A stretch of DNA of 64,000 nucleotides from Streptomyces ambofaciens ATCC 23877 (GCF_001267885.1 NZ_CP012382.1:4327001-4391000); one strand, 5' to 3'; shown: positions 16,472 through 28,073, numbered from the stretch's first letter. The notes: generated from the sequence alone by a model not told the origin. Numbers and translations: made by a program.

Positions 16472-17767
16472 GTGTCCAAAACGCCGGTGAGAGCACAGGC
16501 CGAGGGGGCTGCGAGGGTGGGTGTGCGTCGTGATTCCGCTGTGGGCGAACGGGGCCCCGATGGCGGTAGGAAAACGGCGAAAACGACGAAGAGGACGGCG
16601 CCTGCCAAGAGGGTGACCGCGGAGAAGGGTGCCGTGAAGAAGAACGCCGACAAGGACCCGGTACCCGCCGACGCCAGGCCGGCCTCCGCGAAGAAGGCGG
16701 CGCCCGCGAAGAAGAAGGCGGCGCCCGCTAAGACGTCGGCTGCCGCCAGGAAGACGGCCTCCGCGAAGGAGGCGGCGCCCTCGAAGAAGGCGGCGCCCGC
16801 CGAGACCTCGCCCTCCGCGAAGAAGGCGGCGCCCTCGAAGAAGGCCGCGCCCGCCAAAAAGGGGAGCGCGGCGAAGTCGGCCTCCGTCAGGAGGCAGGCC
16901 CCCGCCAGGAAACCCGCCGTCGCCCCCAAGAAGGCTGCCGCCGCCGTCAAGGGCGTCGCCCCGGCGAAGACCGTCGCCCCGAAGTCGCCGCGCGCGGAGT
17001 CCCGCACCGCCCTGGTCCGCCGGGCCCGCCGCATCGACCGCGAACTCGCGGAGGTCTACCCGTACGCCCACCCGGAGCTGGACTTCGAGAACCCGTTCCA
17101 GCTCGTCGTGGCCACGGTGCTGTCCGCCCAGACCACCGATCTGCGCGTCAACCAGACGACGCCCGCCCTCTTCGCCAAGTACCCCACCCCCGAGGACCTG
17201 GCCGCCGCCAACCCCGAGGAGGTCGAGGAGATCCTGCGCCCGACCGGCTTCTTCCGGGCCAAGACCAAGTCGGTCATAGGGCTCTCCAAGGCCCTGGTGG
17301 AGGACTTCGGCGGCGAGGTCCCCGGCCGCCTCGCGGACCTCGTCAAACTGCCCGGCGTCGGCCGCAAGACCGCCTTCGTCGTCCTCGGCAACGCCTTCGG
17401 CCGCCCGGGCATCACCGTGGACACGCACTTCCAGCGCCTGGTGCGCCGCTGGCAGTGGACCGACGAGACCGACCCGGACAAGATCGAGGCGGCCGTCGGC
17501 GCGCTCTTCCCCAAGAGCGACTGGACGGACCTCTCCCACCACGTGATCTGGCACGGCCGCCGGATCTGCCACGCCCGCAAGCCCGCCTGCGGCGCCTGCC
17601 CCATCGCCCCGCTCTGCCCGGCGTACGGCGAGGGCGAGACGGACCCGGAGAAGGCGAGGAAGCTGCTGAAGTACGAGAAGGGTGGCTTCCCCGGCCAGCG
17701 CCTGAATCCCCCGCAGGCGTACCTGGACGCGGGCGGGACCCCGGCGCCCCCGTTGGGGGCCGGGTGA
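16472..17767 (+). CDS. nth: endonuclease III with N-terminal histone-like tail
   Basis: A 431-residue protein. Residues 1-~175 are K/A/P-rich with repeated [13 protein letters not shown] units, like histone H1 tails. From ~185 on it is a complete endonuclease [20 protein letters not shown], the helix-hairpin-helix [12 protein letters not shown] with catalytic Lys near 300, VDTHFQRL with catalytic Asp near 318, and the [4Fe-4S] ligands [17 protein letters not shown] (C-x6-C-x2-C-x5-C). It removes oxidised pyrimidines and cleaves at AP sites. The GTG start is supported by TAGGCT six nt upstream. Enzyme cores alone are about 210-250 residues, so the tail is an addition. Divergent from crp. Confidence 0.92.
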   Translation: MSKTPVRAQAEGAARVGVRRDSAVGERGPDGGRKTAKTTKRTAPAKRVTAEKGAVKKNADKDPVPADARPASAKKAAPAKKKAAPAKTSAAARKTASAKEAAPSKKAAPAETSPSAKKAAPSKKAAPAKKGSAAKSASVRRQAPARKPAVAPKKAAAAVKGVAPAKTVAPKSPRAESRTALVRRARRIDRELAEVYPYAHPELDFENPFQLVVATVLSAQTTDLRVNQTTPALFAKYPTPEDLAAANPEEVEEILRPTGFFRAKTKSVIGLSKALVEDFGGEVPGRLADLVKLPGVGRKTAFVVLGNAFGRPGITVDTHFQRLVRRWQWTDETDPDKIEAAVGALFPKSDWTDLSHHVIWHGRRICHARKPACGACPIAPLCPAYGEGETDPEKARKLLKYEKGGFPGQRLNPPQAYLDAGGTPAPPLGAG

Positions 17768-17819
17768 CGGAACGATCTCGGGGGCGTCGGGCGTTGGAGT
17801 CGGCAGGACGGGGGTGGAG

Positions 17820-18554
17820 ATGACACGGGCGAGCGACACGCAGGGCCACACTCGGGGCTCGCTTCTCAGCAAGGAGGGGCTGCCCGGCTGGCTGGACCCG
17901 GTGGTGCGGGCCGCCGAGACGGTGCAGCCCCGGCAGCTGAGCCGCTTCCTGCCGCCGGAGGACGGCGCCGGCCGCCAGTCCGCCGTGCTGATCCTGTTCG
18001 GCGGGGGCGAGAGCGCGGCCGAGGACGGGCGGAGCGGCGCGGGCCGCGGGCCCGAGCTGCTGCTGATGGAGCGGGCCGGCACGCTGCGCTCCCACGCCGG
18101 CCAGCCGGCGTTCCCGGGCGGCGCGCTCGATCCGGAGGACGGTGATCCGCAGGGCGAGGGGCCGCTGCGGGCCGCCCTGCGCGAGGCCGAGGAGGAGACC
18201 GGGCTCGATCCGGCCGGAGTGCAGCTCTTCGGCGTCCTGCCCAAGCTCTACATCCCGGTGAGCGGCTTCGTCGTCACACCGGTCCTGGCCTGGTGGCGCG
18301 AGCCCTCCCCGGTCGGCGCCGTCGATCCGAACGAGACGGCGCGGGTCTTCACCGTCCCCGTGGCGGATCTCACGGACCCCGCCAACAGAGTCACCACCAT
18401 CCACCCCAGCGGCCACCGGGGCCCGGCATTCCTGGTCGAATCGGCGCTCGTCTGGGGCTTCACGGCCGGTGTCATCGACCGGCTGCTGCACTTCGCGGGC
18501 TGGGAGCGGCCCTGGGACCGGGAGAAGCAGGTCCCACTGGACTGGCGGTCATGA
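17820..18554 (+). CDS. NUDIX hydrolase, NudL/CoA pyrophosphatase type
   Basis: A 244-residue protein with the CoA-pyrophosphatase signature LMERAGTLRSHAGQPAFPGG near residue 82 followed by a Nudix box with insertion ending LREAEEETGLDPAG near 121. It probably cleaves CoA and nucleotide derivatives. An in-frame GTG six nt upstream (17814) is an alternative start; AGGA at 17805-17808 fits either. It follows nth by 52 bp in the same direction and precedes the protease, suggesting one unit nth-nudL-protease. Confidence 0.85.
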   Translation: MTRASDTQGHTRGSLLSKEGLPGWLDPVVRAAETVQPRQLSRFLPPEDGAGRQSAVLILFGGGESAAEDGRSGAGRGPELLLMERAGTLRSHAGQPAFPGGALDPEDGDPQGEGPLRAALREAEEETGLDPAGVQLFGVLPKLYIPVSGFVVTPVLAWWREPSPVGAVDPNETARVFTVPVADLTDPANRVTTIHPSGHRGPAFLVESALVWGFTAGVIDRLLHFAGWERPWDREKQVPLDWRS

Positions 18555-18601
18555 CAGGGTGACTCGTGTGAGCGTAGGACGACGAGGCGGGGCCTGAATC
18601 G

Positions 18602-19801
18602 GTGAACGTGCTGGACATCCTGTTGCTGCTGGCCGCCGTCTGGTTCGCGATCGTCGGATACCGCCAGGGCTTCGTCGTCGGCATCCTGTCGGTGGTCGGC
18701 TTCCTCGGCGGCGGTCTCGTCGCCGTCTCCCTGCTGCCGGTCGTCTGGGACGCCCTGACGGACAACGCCGAGGTGAGCACGACCGCCGCCGTCGTCGCGG
18801 TCGTCGTGGTGATCGTCTGCGCCTCCGTCGGCCAGGCCCTGACCACCCACCTCGGCAACAAGCTGCGCCGCTACATCACCTGGTCCCCGGCCCGTGCCCT
18901 GGACGCCACCGGTGGCGCCCTGGTCAACGTCGTGGCGATGCTCCTGGTCGCCTGGCTGATCGGCTCCGCGCTCGCCCAGACGACGATGCCGACGATCGGC
19001 AAGGAGGTCCGGCAGTCGCAGGTGCTGCTGGGGGTGCAGGAGGCACTGCCCCAGCAGGCGGACACCTGGTTCGACGACTTCACCTCCGTCCTCGCCCGGA
19101 ACGGCTTCCCGCAGGTCTTCAGCCCGTTCGCCAACGAACCGATCACCCCGGTCCAGCCGCCCGACCCGGCCCTGGCGAACAGCCCGGTCGCCACCCGTGC
19201 CAAGCGTTCCATCGTCAAGGTCATGGGCACCGCCCCCGACTGCGGCAAGGTCCTGGAGGGCACCGGCTTCGTCTTCGCGGACCGCCGGGTCATGACCAAC
19301 GCGCACGTGGTGGGCGGCGTCGACGAACCCACGGTGCAGATAGGCGGCGAGGGCAGGAAGTACGACGCGACGGTCGTCCTCTACGACTGGCGGCGCGACA
19401 TCGCCGTACTGGACGTGCCGGAGCTGAGCGCGCCCGCGCTGCGGTTCACGGACGAGGACGCCGCCCGGGACGACGGAGCGATCGTCGCGGGCTTCCCGGA
19501 GAACGGGGCGTACGACGTCCGCGCGGCGCGCGTACGCGGGCGCATCACGGCCAGCGGCCCGGACATCTACCACCGCGACAGCGTCCGCCGGGACGTCTAC
19601 TCGCTCTTCGCGACCGTCCGTCAGGGCAACTCGGGTGGCCCGCTGCTGACCCCCGAGGGCGAGGTCTACGGCGTGGTGTTCGCCAAGTCCCTGGACGACG
19701 CCGAGACCGGGTACGCGCTCACCGTGGACGAGATCCGTGAGGACATCGCCCAGGGCCGCACCGCCGACCAGCAGGTGGACAGCGACAGCTGCGCGCTCTA
19801 G
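18602..19801 (+). CDS. membrane-anchored trypsin-like serine protease (CvpA-protease, MarP type)
   Basis: A 399-residue protein. Residues 1-~130 form a CvpA/colicin-V-type membrane domain with four hydrophobic segments beginning VLDILLLLAAVWFAIVGYRQ. The remainder is an extracytoplasmic chymotrypsin-fold protease with His in MTNAHVVGG near 238, Asp in WRRDIAVLD near 266 and Ser in RQGNSGGPLL near 343. Cysteines in APDCGKV and SDSCAL could form a disulfide. It resembles mycobacterial MarP, which protects against acid and processes cell-wall hydrolases; the function here is inferred from that. GTG start at 18602. Confidence 0.88.
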   Translation: MNVLDILLLLAAVWFAIVGYRQGFVVGILSVVGFLGGGLVAVSLLPVVWDALTDNAEVSTTAAVVAVVVVIVCASVGQALTTHLGNKLRRYITWSPARALDATGGALVNVVAMLLVAWLIGSALAQTTMPTIGKEVRQSQVLLGVQEALPQQADTWFDDFTSVLARNGFPQVFSPFANEPITPVQPPDPALANSPVATRAKRSIVKVMGTAPDCGKVLEGTGFVFADRRVMTNAHVVGGVDEPTVQIGGEGRKYDATVVLYDWRRDIAVLDVPELSAPALRFTDEDAARDDGAIVAGFPENGAYDVRAARVRGRITASGPDIYHRDSVRRDVYSLFATVRQGNSGGPLLTPEGEVYGVVFAKSLDDAETGYALTVDEIREDIAQGRTADQQVDSDSCAL

Positions 19802-19874
19802 AAGCCGTTCAGCCGTCCAGCCGTGAGACGCACGGAGGCCGGGCGCTCAGCCCGCGGAGGGCGCGGGCCGGCGC

Positions 19875-20060
19875 TCAGCCGCGTGGATGGCGAAGGCGTA
19901 CGGAGACCCAGCGGGCCCGGCGGCGCAGGATGCGCGGAATGCCCACCCGTAGGTCCGCACCCGCCAGTTGCGGGGTGCCGCCTCGTTGGTGGGTGCTGCT
20001 CACGCCGCTCGTGGAGCGGCCGTCGCGTGCTACGTCACTGTAGTCGTGCGTCCAGCCCAT
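19875..20060 (-). CDS. possible small basic protein, uncertain
   Basis: In the 386-bp gap between the protease and hydrolase genes, a 61-residue frame begins MGWTHDYSDVARDGRSTSG and ends in an Arg-rich segment (ILRRRARWVSVRLRH). The third-position G/C is only moderately high compared with certain genes here and no ribosome site is evident. I see nothing else definite in this gap. Confidence 0.25.
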   Translation of the reverse strand: MGWTHDYSDVARDGRSTSGVSSTHQRGGTPQLAGADLRVGIPRILRRRARWVSVRLRHPRG

Positions 20061-20187
20061 ACACCGACGTGTGCCCCCGCCCCAAGGTCGATAACCGTTC
20101 TCGGGGCGCCCAATTGGCCTATGCGCCGGGCAAGTGGCCGTTCGTACGACAAGCGTTCCGGTTCGGGTACCGGGCGCGTTCGTTCGG

Positions 20188-21141
20188 TCACCGATCGGGT
20201 TCGGGATCCTTCAGCCAATTGATCAGTTCGGTGGAGAAAGCGACCGGGTCCTCTTCGTGAGGAAAGTGGCCGAGCCCGTCGAACAGCCGCCAGCGGTAGG
20301 GCGCTTCGACGTACTGCCCGGACCCGGCGGCGCTCCGCGTCCGCATCACGGGGTCCAGCGAACCGTGCAGGTGCAGCGTCGGCACCCGCACCGGCCGCTT
20401 CATACGGCGGTAGAACTGGATGCCGTCGGGCCGCGCCAGGGAGCGCACCATCCAGCGGTACGGCTCGACGGAGCAGTGCGCCGTCGAGGGGATGCACATG
20501 GCGCGCCGGTAGGCGTCCACCGCCTCCTCGTCCAACGGCCGCGGCCCGGACCAGTCGTGGATCAGCCGACCGACCAGCGCGCCGTCGTCGGCGGTGAGTT
20601 GACGCTCCGGGATCCAGGGGCGCTGGAAGCCCCAGATGTAGGAGCCGGCCCGGGTCTGCCGGACGTCCCCGAGCATGGCCGAGCGCCAGCGCCGGGGGTG
20701 CGGCATCGACGAGACCGCGAGCCGCCGCACCAGCTTGGGCCGCATCGCGGCGGCCGTCCAGGCCAGGTAGCCGCCCAGGTCGTGGCCGACCAGCGCGGCG
20801 TCCGGCTCGCCGAGCGAGCGCACCACGCCGGTGATGTCGAGGGCGAGGCCGGCGGGGTCGTAGCCGCGCGGGGTGCGGTCGCTGCCGCCGACGCCGCGCA
20901 GGTCCATGGCGACGGCGCGGAAACCCGCGTCCGCCAGCGCCACCAGCTGGTGCCGCCAGCTCCACCAGAACTGCGGGAAGCCGTGCAGCAGCAGCACCAG
21001 CGGTCCGTCACCCAGCTCGGCGATGTGGAAGCGAGCGCCGTTGGCGGCGACGTCCCGGTGGGTCACCTGGTGGCCGCCGGGGATGCCGAGGCGTACGACC
21101 GAGGTGGGGTGCTGCGCCGGTGGAGTGGCGGGATCCGTCAT
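20188..21141 (-). CDS. alpha/beta hydrolase, epoxide hydrolase-like
   Basis: A 317-residue enzyme with HGFPQFWWSWRHQL near residue 54, nucleophile Asp in GHDLGGYLAW near 118, a cap domain, the acid in HGSLDPVM and the final His in GLGHFPHEED. The motifs are those of epoxide hydrolases. Its ATG overlaps the stop of the holin-like gene (ATGA), so the pair is co-translated, an arrangement kept in Streptomyces. Substrate unknown. Confidence 0.87.
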   Translation of the reverse strand: MTDPATPPAQHPTSVVRLGIPGGHQVTHRDVAANGARFHIAELGDGPLVLLLHGFPQFWWSWRHQLVALADAGFRAVAMDLRGVGGSDRTPRGYDPAGLALDITGVVRSLGEPDAALVGHDLGGYLAWTAAAMRPKLVRRLAVSSMPHPRRWRSAMLGDVRQTRAGSYIWGFQRPWIPERQLTADDGALVGRLIHDWSGPRPLDEEAVDAYRRAMCIPSTAHCSVEPYRWMVRSLARPDGIQFYRRMKRPVRVPTLHLHGSLDPVMRTRSAAGSGQYVEAPYRWRLFDGLGHFPHEEDPVAFSTELINWLKDPEPDR

Positions 21142-21626
21142 GAGGACGAGCGTGCCACAGCCTCGATGGCTTCGGGGGACCGGTCCGCGGGCAGCTCCGG
21201 CCGCGGGTGCGGCTTGGCGTTCTGCAGGACGCCCGCCGACTGCTTCACGGACGCGGCGACCTTCTGCGGGCCCTTGCCCTTCTTGGCCTTCTTGGCGAAG
21301 ACGATGCCGATCAGCGCGAGGAGTGCCGCGACCAGGACGTTCGCCGCGAAGGAGAGCAGGAAGCAGACCGCCATGTTCCAGCCGCTCCAGGTCCGGATGC
21401 CGTAGGCGAGCGCGAAGCTCAGCATCGGCAGCGAGAACAGGAGGACCGCCCCGGCCGCCGAGAACGCGCCGCCGCTCGTCGCCCCGCGCTTGACGTCCTG
21501 CCTCAGCTGCGCCTTGGCCAGCGCGATCTCGTCGTGCACGAGCGCCGACAATTCGGTGGTCGCCGAGGCGAACAGCTGGCCGATGCTGCGTTCGGTGCCG
21601 ACCGGGCTGCCGTCGGGTGCGCTCAT
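21138..21626 (-). CDS. phage holin-family (holin-X type) membrane protein
   Basis: A 162-residue protein: an amphipathic N-terminus (IGQLFASATTELSALVHDEI ALAKAQL), two hydrophobic segments (AAGAVLLFSLPMLSFALAYG and AVCFLLSFAANVLVAALLAL), then a basic KKAKKGKG stretch and a flexible tail. This is the actinobacterial holin-X architecture, which is chromosomal and not a sign of prophage. The ATG at 21626 has AGGGAG 6 nt upstream; an in-frame ATG at 21653 is less well placed. Co-translated with the downstream hydrolase. Confidence 0.8.
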   Translation of the reverse strand: MSAPDGSPVGTERSIGQLFASATTELSALVHDEIALAKAQLRQDVKRGATSGGAFSAAGAVLLFSLPMLSFALAYGIRTWSGWNMAVCFLLSFAANVLVAALLALIGIVFAKKAKKGKGPQKVAASVKQSAGVLQNAKPHPRPELPADRSPEAIEAVARSSS

Positions 21627-21763
21627 CGCGGTCTCCCTCTTCTCCTGGCTCATCTGCGTACGTTCTGCTGGCTCGTCTGCGGACGGCTTCCGTGGCTGTC
21701 GCGCGCTGCTGGTCCACTGCGGCACGACCGCGTACGGTCCGTCTTTTGTACCGTCTCGTCAGA

Positions 21764-23188
21764 TCATGCCGGACCGCTGCCCTCATCGCCTGCCCCGCCC
21801 GGTACTTCGGCAAGCCGCGCCGACTCCATCTCCTCGGCGATCCGGCGGTGCTCGGCGGCCTTCCTCTCGTAGATCGCGGCCACGCGCAGGTGGTACGCGG
21901 GGTCGTCCTGCTCGTAGATGTCCGGGACCCCGCTGAGGTCCTCGTCGCGCTCCTCGGCCTCCGTCATGCGCCGGTACTTGGCGTTCCGTACCTTCAGCAG
22001 CACCGTGGCCAGGAGCGCCGCGACGAGGGAACCGGTCAGGACCGCGGCCTTGACCTCGGCGGTCAGCGCCGCGTCGTCCTCGAAGGCCAGCTCGCCGATG
22101 AGCAGAGAGACGGTGAACCCGATGCCGGCCAGGGTCGCCACCGCGAACACGTCGGCCCACGCGAGATCGTCACTGAGCGAGGCCCTGGTGAAACGCGCCG
22201 TCAGCCAGGTGCCGCCGAAGATGCCGAGCGTCTTGCCGACGACGAGTCCGAGCACCACGCCGAGGGTCTCCGGCCGGGTGAACACGTCGGCCAGCGCACC
22301 GCCCGACAGCGAGACACCCGCGCTGAACAGCGCGAACAGCGGCACCGCCAGGCCCGCCGACAGGGGACGTACAAGGTGCTCGATGTGCTCGCCGGGGGAG
22401 TGCCGCTCGCCCTCGCGGGTGTGGCAGCGCAGCATCAGGCCCATCGCGACGCCGGCGATGGTGGCGTGGACGCCGCTGTTGTACATCAGCGCCCAGATCA
22501 CCAGGCCGAGCGGGACGTACACGTACCAGCCGCGCACGCCCCTGCGCAGCAGCAGCCAGAAGACGGCGAGGCCGACGACCGCGCCACCGAGCGCGGCGAA
22601 GTTCAAGCTCTCGGTGAAGAAGACCGCGATGATCAGGATCGCGAACAGGTCGTCGACGACCGCGAGCGTCAGCAGGAAGGCGCGCAGGGCGCTCGGCAGG
22701 GACGTGCCGATGACGGCGAGTACGGCGAGCGCGAAGGCGATGTCGGTGGCGGTGGGCACGGCCCAGCCGGCCAGGGACCCGCCCCCGGCGCTGCTGGTGA
22801 TCGTGTAGACGAGCGCCGGTGCGGCCATGCCGCACAGGGCCGCCACCACCGGGAGCGCGGCGGCCTTCGGGTCCTTGAGGTCACCGGCGACCAGCTCTCG
22901 CTTGAGTTCGATGCCGGCGACGAAGAAGAAGATCGCGAGCAGTCCGTCGGCGGCCCAGTGCGCGACCGACAGGTTCAGACCGAGGGCCTCGGGGCCGAAG
23001 TGGAAGTGGCTGACGCTCTCGTAGCTGTCCTGGAGCGCCGGTACGTTCGCCCACACCAGCGCGGTGACGGCGGCGACGAGCAGCAGGACACCGCCGACCG
23101 TCTCGGTGCGCAGCGCGTCGGCGACGTAGGTCCGCTCGGGCAGGGACAGCCGTCCGAAGGCTTTGCGGGGGGTGCGGGGCGCGGTCAC
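21764..23188 (-). CDS. nhaA: Na+/H+ antiporter NhaA
   Basis: A 474-residue antiporter with about 12 membrane segments. Key motifs are FFFVAGIELKRE near residue 87, WAVPTATDIAFALAVLAVIG near 142 and the ion-binding pair in TLAVVDDLFAILI near 178. The C-terminal ~65 residues are a charged cytosolic tail (EERDEDLSGVPDIYEQDDPA and IYERKAAEHRRIAEE) longer than in E. coli NhaA and probably regulatory. GTG start with GGAGGT upstream. It exports Na+ for H+ and supports pH and salt homeostasis. Confidence 0.92.
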   Translation of the reverse strand: MTAPRTPRKAFGRLSLPERTYVADALRTETVGGVLLLVAAVTALVWANVPALQDSYESVSHFHFGPEALGLNLSVAHWAADGLLAIFFFVAGIELKRELVAGDLKDPKAAALPVVAALCGMAAPALVYTITSSAGGGSLAGWAVPTATDIAFALAVLAVIGTSLPSALRAFLLTLAVVDDLFAILIIAVFFTESLNFAALGGAVVGLAVFWLLLRRGVRGWYVYVPLGLVIWALMYNSGVHATIAGVAMGLMLRCHTREGERHSPGEHIEHLVRPLSAGLAVPLFALFSAGVSLSGGALADVFTRPETLGVVLGLVVGKTLGIFGGTWLTARFTRASLSDDLAWADVFAVATLAGIGFTVSLLIGELAFEDDAALTAEVKAAVLTGSLVAALLATVLLKVRNAKYRRMTEAEERDEDLSGVPDIYEQDDPAYHLRVAAIYERKAAEHRRIAEEMESARLAEVPGGAGDEGSGPA

Positions 23189-23357
23189 GGGGTGGACCTC
23201 CGGTCTGTGGGCAGCACTGGAACACTTGCCGACCAGACTTCCCGGCGCACCATGAGGATCTTGTTGGTTCTCTTACGCGTTCCTGAGCCTACCCAACCTG
23301 CGGCGGTGGTGCCGGGTGATCTCCGTGACGGTAGGTATGGGGCTGAACAGCACGAAA

Positions 23358-23390
23358 AGGGCACCCGGCGGATCGGTCGCCGGGTGCCCT
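23358..23390 (-). terminator. intrinsic terminator of acs
   Basis: 13-nt arms (23358-23370 and 23378-23390) form a G/C hairpin with a 7-nt loop, followed on the minus strand by TTTTCGTG. It begins 14 bp after the acs stop. Confidence 0.85.
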
Positions 23391-23403
23391 GGGAGCCGGT
23401 GGT

Positions 23404-25359
<1,956 letters not shown>

Positions 25360-25577
25360 GACATCTCCCATTCTCAGGGTTGTCCGTTGTGTCCCAGGCC
25401 ACACCTCATCAGACCCGGGGGGCCGATGACAAGGGTCGACGGGCAATTGGTTTAGACCTGTCTGGTGATCGCCCGTCTTCGTGACCAGTGGTCATTTCGT
25501 ACCCACGGACGCCGACGGCGCGGGGTTCAGCGTCTGTAACGACGCTCACACTCCCCGCGCCTCGGCTCTCCGGCCCT

Positions 25578-28073
25578 TCAGGCCGTCAGGCCGGTCTCCA
25601 GCACCAGCTCGAACACGCCGTCCCCGGCGTCCTCGGCGAGCAGGTAGGCCTGGGCCTCGCCCACGTGGAAGTACATGCCCTGCAGCTCCAGGTCTCCCGC
25701 CTCCAAGGCCTGGGAGACCGCGTCGTGGGCCCGCAGGTGCTCCAACTGCTGGACGACGTTGGCCAGGCAGAGCTGCTCGGCCGCGTCGGCGGGACGGCGG
25801 CCGGCCAGCCGGGGCCAGGCGTCCTCGTCCTCGGGGATACGCTCCAGGCTCGGCAGCCCGTGCCGCAGCCACCGCTTGAGCGGGGTCTGCGCGCCTCCCG
25901 GTTCGGCGCTCAGCAGCGCCTGCATGGCCCCGCACCCGGAGTGCCCGCACACCGTGATGGACCGCACCTTCAGCACGTCCACCGCGTACTCGATCGCGGC
26001 GGCCACCGAGTCGTCGCCGCTCTCCTCGCCGGGCATCGGTACGAGGTTGCCCACATTGCGCACGACGAAGAGGTCACCGGGGCCACTGGAAGTGATCATC
26101 GAGGTGACCACCCGTGAGTCGGCACAGGTCAGGAAGAGCTGGGAGGGCTGCTGCCCCTCACGGGCCAGCCGGGCCAGCTCCGGACGCATCAAGGGTGCGG
26201 TGTTCCGCTGGAACGCGCTGATGCCACGGGCCAGTTCGCCTCCGCTGGGGCCGCTCGGTCCGCTGGATCTGCCGGACCCGTCGGACCTGGCGGGTGCCTC
26301 GGGTCGGCCGTCCGGTCCACCCGGTGCGTGGGATCCGTCCGGTCCGTCCGGTCCGCCGGGGCCGTTCGGTCGGCTCGGACCGTTCGCCGGATCGACGGTG
26401 CCGGCCGCAGGGCCCTGCCGGCCGGAGCCGACCGGCGACGCCGCGTGCTGGGGGCGTTCGTCGCACTGGTGGTTGCGCCAGGGCGTCCAGGGGCGGCAGC
26501 GGCAGCCCTCGGCATCGGCCGGTTCGGAGATGCGGGTGCCGGGCCGGCGGCCGGTGATGTCGACCGAACCCCCCTGGGCGGTGTGCGTCTTCTGCCAGTC
26601 CTGGAGGGTCTCGAACGCCGCGTGGTCCATGAAGGAACCGTCCAGCTCCACCACGGCACTCCCCCCATGGGGCACCTGATGCAGGACCCGGCTGAGCCGG
26701 GGCACCGCGAGGAACGTCAACTGGCCTCGGACGTGTACGTGGTGGACTCCGTCCGTCTCGGCGTGCGTGATCCGCGTGCGGGTCAGGCGGTGCAGGGCGA
26801 CACCGACGGCCACGGCGATGCCCAGCGCGACACCCTGCAGGACGCCCAGGAAGACCACGCCGCCGGTGGTGACGGCGTAGACCAGCACCTCACGGTGGCG
26901 GGTCACCGTGCGGATGTGGTTCAGCGACACCATCTTCAGGCCGACGGCCATGACCAGGGAGGCGAGCGAGGCGAGCGGGATGAGCTCCAGGGCCGGGACC
27001 ATCAGCAGTGCGGCGATCACTACGAGAACGCCGTGCAGCATCGTGGAGTTCCGGCTGACGGCACCCGCGGCCACGTTCGCGGAACTGCGCACGGCGACAC
27101 CGGCGATGGGCAGTCCGCCGAGCGACCCGGAGACGATGTTGGCCGCGCCCTGCCCGAGCAGCTCCCGGTCGAGGTCGGAGCGCTTGACGCGGCCGGTCAG
27201 GCCCGGCCGGGCGGCGGCCAGCTTGTCCACGGCGACCGCGCCGAGCAGTGACTGCACACTGCACACGAGCGTGGTGGTCAGGACGGCGGCGAGCAGACCC
27301 AGCACCGGACCGTCGGGCAGCGTGGCCAGGGCGTGGCTGCTCCAGGACGGCAGGTCGACCTTGGGCAGTCGGAGTTCGGCGCAGGCCGCGACCGCGGTGG
27401 CGCCGGCGACGGCGATCAGGGCGGCGGGGAGTCTGCCCAGGAGCCGACCGGCCCGGCCGGGCACCCGTGGCCAGAGCAGCAGCAGGCTCAGTGTCAGCGC
27501 GCTCACCGCGAGGTCGGCGGGGCGCAGGTTCGCCAACTGGGCGGGCAGCGCGACCAGGTTGTCGGGGACGGAGCTCTGCGGGGTGCCGCCGAGGACGATG
27601 TGCAGCTGGGCGACGGCGATGGTGACGCCGATGCCGGCGAGCATGCCGTGCACGATGGCGGGGCTGACGGCCAGCGCGGAGCGTGCCACGCGCAGGCAGC
27701 CGAGGCCGAGCTGGGCGAGCCCGGCGAGCACCGTGATGGCGCAGGTCGTACGCCATCCGTAGCGCTGGATGAGGTCGGCGGTGACCACGGTGAGGCCGGC
27801 GGCGGGGCCGCTGACCTGCAAGGGGCAGCCACCGAGCCATCCGGCGACGATCCCGCCCACCGCGGCCGCGACGAGGCCGGCCTGGAGGGGGGCGCCGGTG
27901 GCGAGGGCGATGCCCAGGGAGAGGGGCAGGGCGATCAGGAAGACCGCGATCGAGGCCGACAGGTCGGCGCCCGCGACGCGAAGGCGCCGGGGTCCGCCGG
28001 GCGGCGGGCTGTGCGGTGGGTGGACGTGTTCGGTCCGGGCCGATTCGGCACGGGCGGGGACGCAGGCTGACAT
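25578..28073 (-). CDS. SulP transporter fused to beta-carbonic anhydrase
   Basis: An 831-residue fusion. Residues ~30-435 are a SulP anion transporter with 10-12 membrane segments (VSGPAAGLTVVTADLIQRYG, AAANIV-like GQGAANIVSGSLGGLPIAGV). Residues ~440-520 are STAS-like (VHVRGQLTFLAVPRL, ELDGSFMDHAAFETL). A G/P/D-rich linker spans ~535-620. Residues ~625-831 are a beta-carbonic anhydrase with the zinc/dyad motifs LTCADSRVV near 648 and CGHSGCGAMQAL near 709. The linkage implies bicarbonate transport coupled to CO2 hydration; this is inference from the domain pair, which is known in other bacteria. GGAGGAGAC precedes the ATG. Confidence 0.9.
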   Translation of the reverse strand: MSACVPARAESARTEHVHPPHSPPPGGPRRLRVAGADLSASIAVFLIALPLSLGIALATGAPLQAGLVAAAVGGIVAGWLGGCPLQVSGPAAGLTVVTADLIQRYGWRTTCAITVLAGLAQLGLGCLRVARSALAVSPAIVHGMLAGIGVTIAVAQLHIVLGGTPQSSVPDNLVALPAQLANLRPADLAVSALTLSLLLLWPRVPGRAGRLLGRLPAALIAVAGATAVAACAELRLPKVDLPSWSSHALATLPDGPVLGLLAAVLTTTLVCSVQSLLGAVAVDKLAAARPGLTGRVKRSDLDRELLGQGAANIVSGSLGGLPIAGVAVRSSANVAAGAVSRNSTMLHGVLVVIAALLMVPALELIPLASLASLVMAVGLKMVSLNHIRTVTRHREVLVYAVTTGGVVFLGVLQGVALGIAVAVGVALHRLTRTRITHAETDGVHHVHVRGQLTFLAVPRLSRVLHQVPHGGSAVVELDGSFMDHAAFETLQDWQKTHTAQGGSVDITGRRPGTRISEPADAEGCRCRPWTPWRNHQCDERPQHAASPVGSGRQGPAAGTVDPANGPSRPNGPGGPDGPDGSHAPGGPDGRPEAPARSDGSGRSSGPSGPSGGELARGISAFQRNTAPLMRPELARLAREGQQPSQLFLTCADSRVVTSMITSSGPGDLFVVRNVGNLVPMPGEESGDDSVAAAIEYAVDVLKVRSITVCGHSGCGAMQALLSAEPGGAQTPLKRWLRHGLPSLERIPEDEDAWPRLAGRRPADAAEQLCLANVVQQLEHLRAHDAVSQALEAGDLELQGMYFHVGEAQAYLLAEDAGDGVFELVLETGLTA

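Noticed and set aside
16265..18244. Extension of the crp frame upstream to 18244 through nth
   Set aside because: The long extension is antisense to nth. The GTG at 16264 has a good ribosome site and matches the Crp family length.
21138..21626. Evidence for a prophage (holin gene)
   Set aside because: It is the chromosomal actinobacterial holin-X type, co-translated with a hydrolase, with no other phage genes around.
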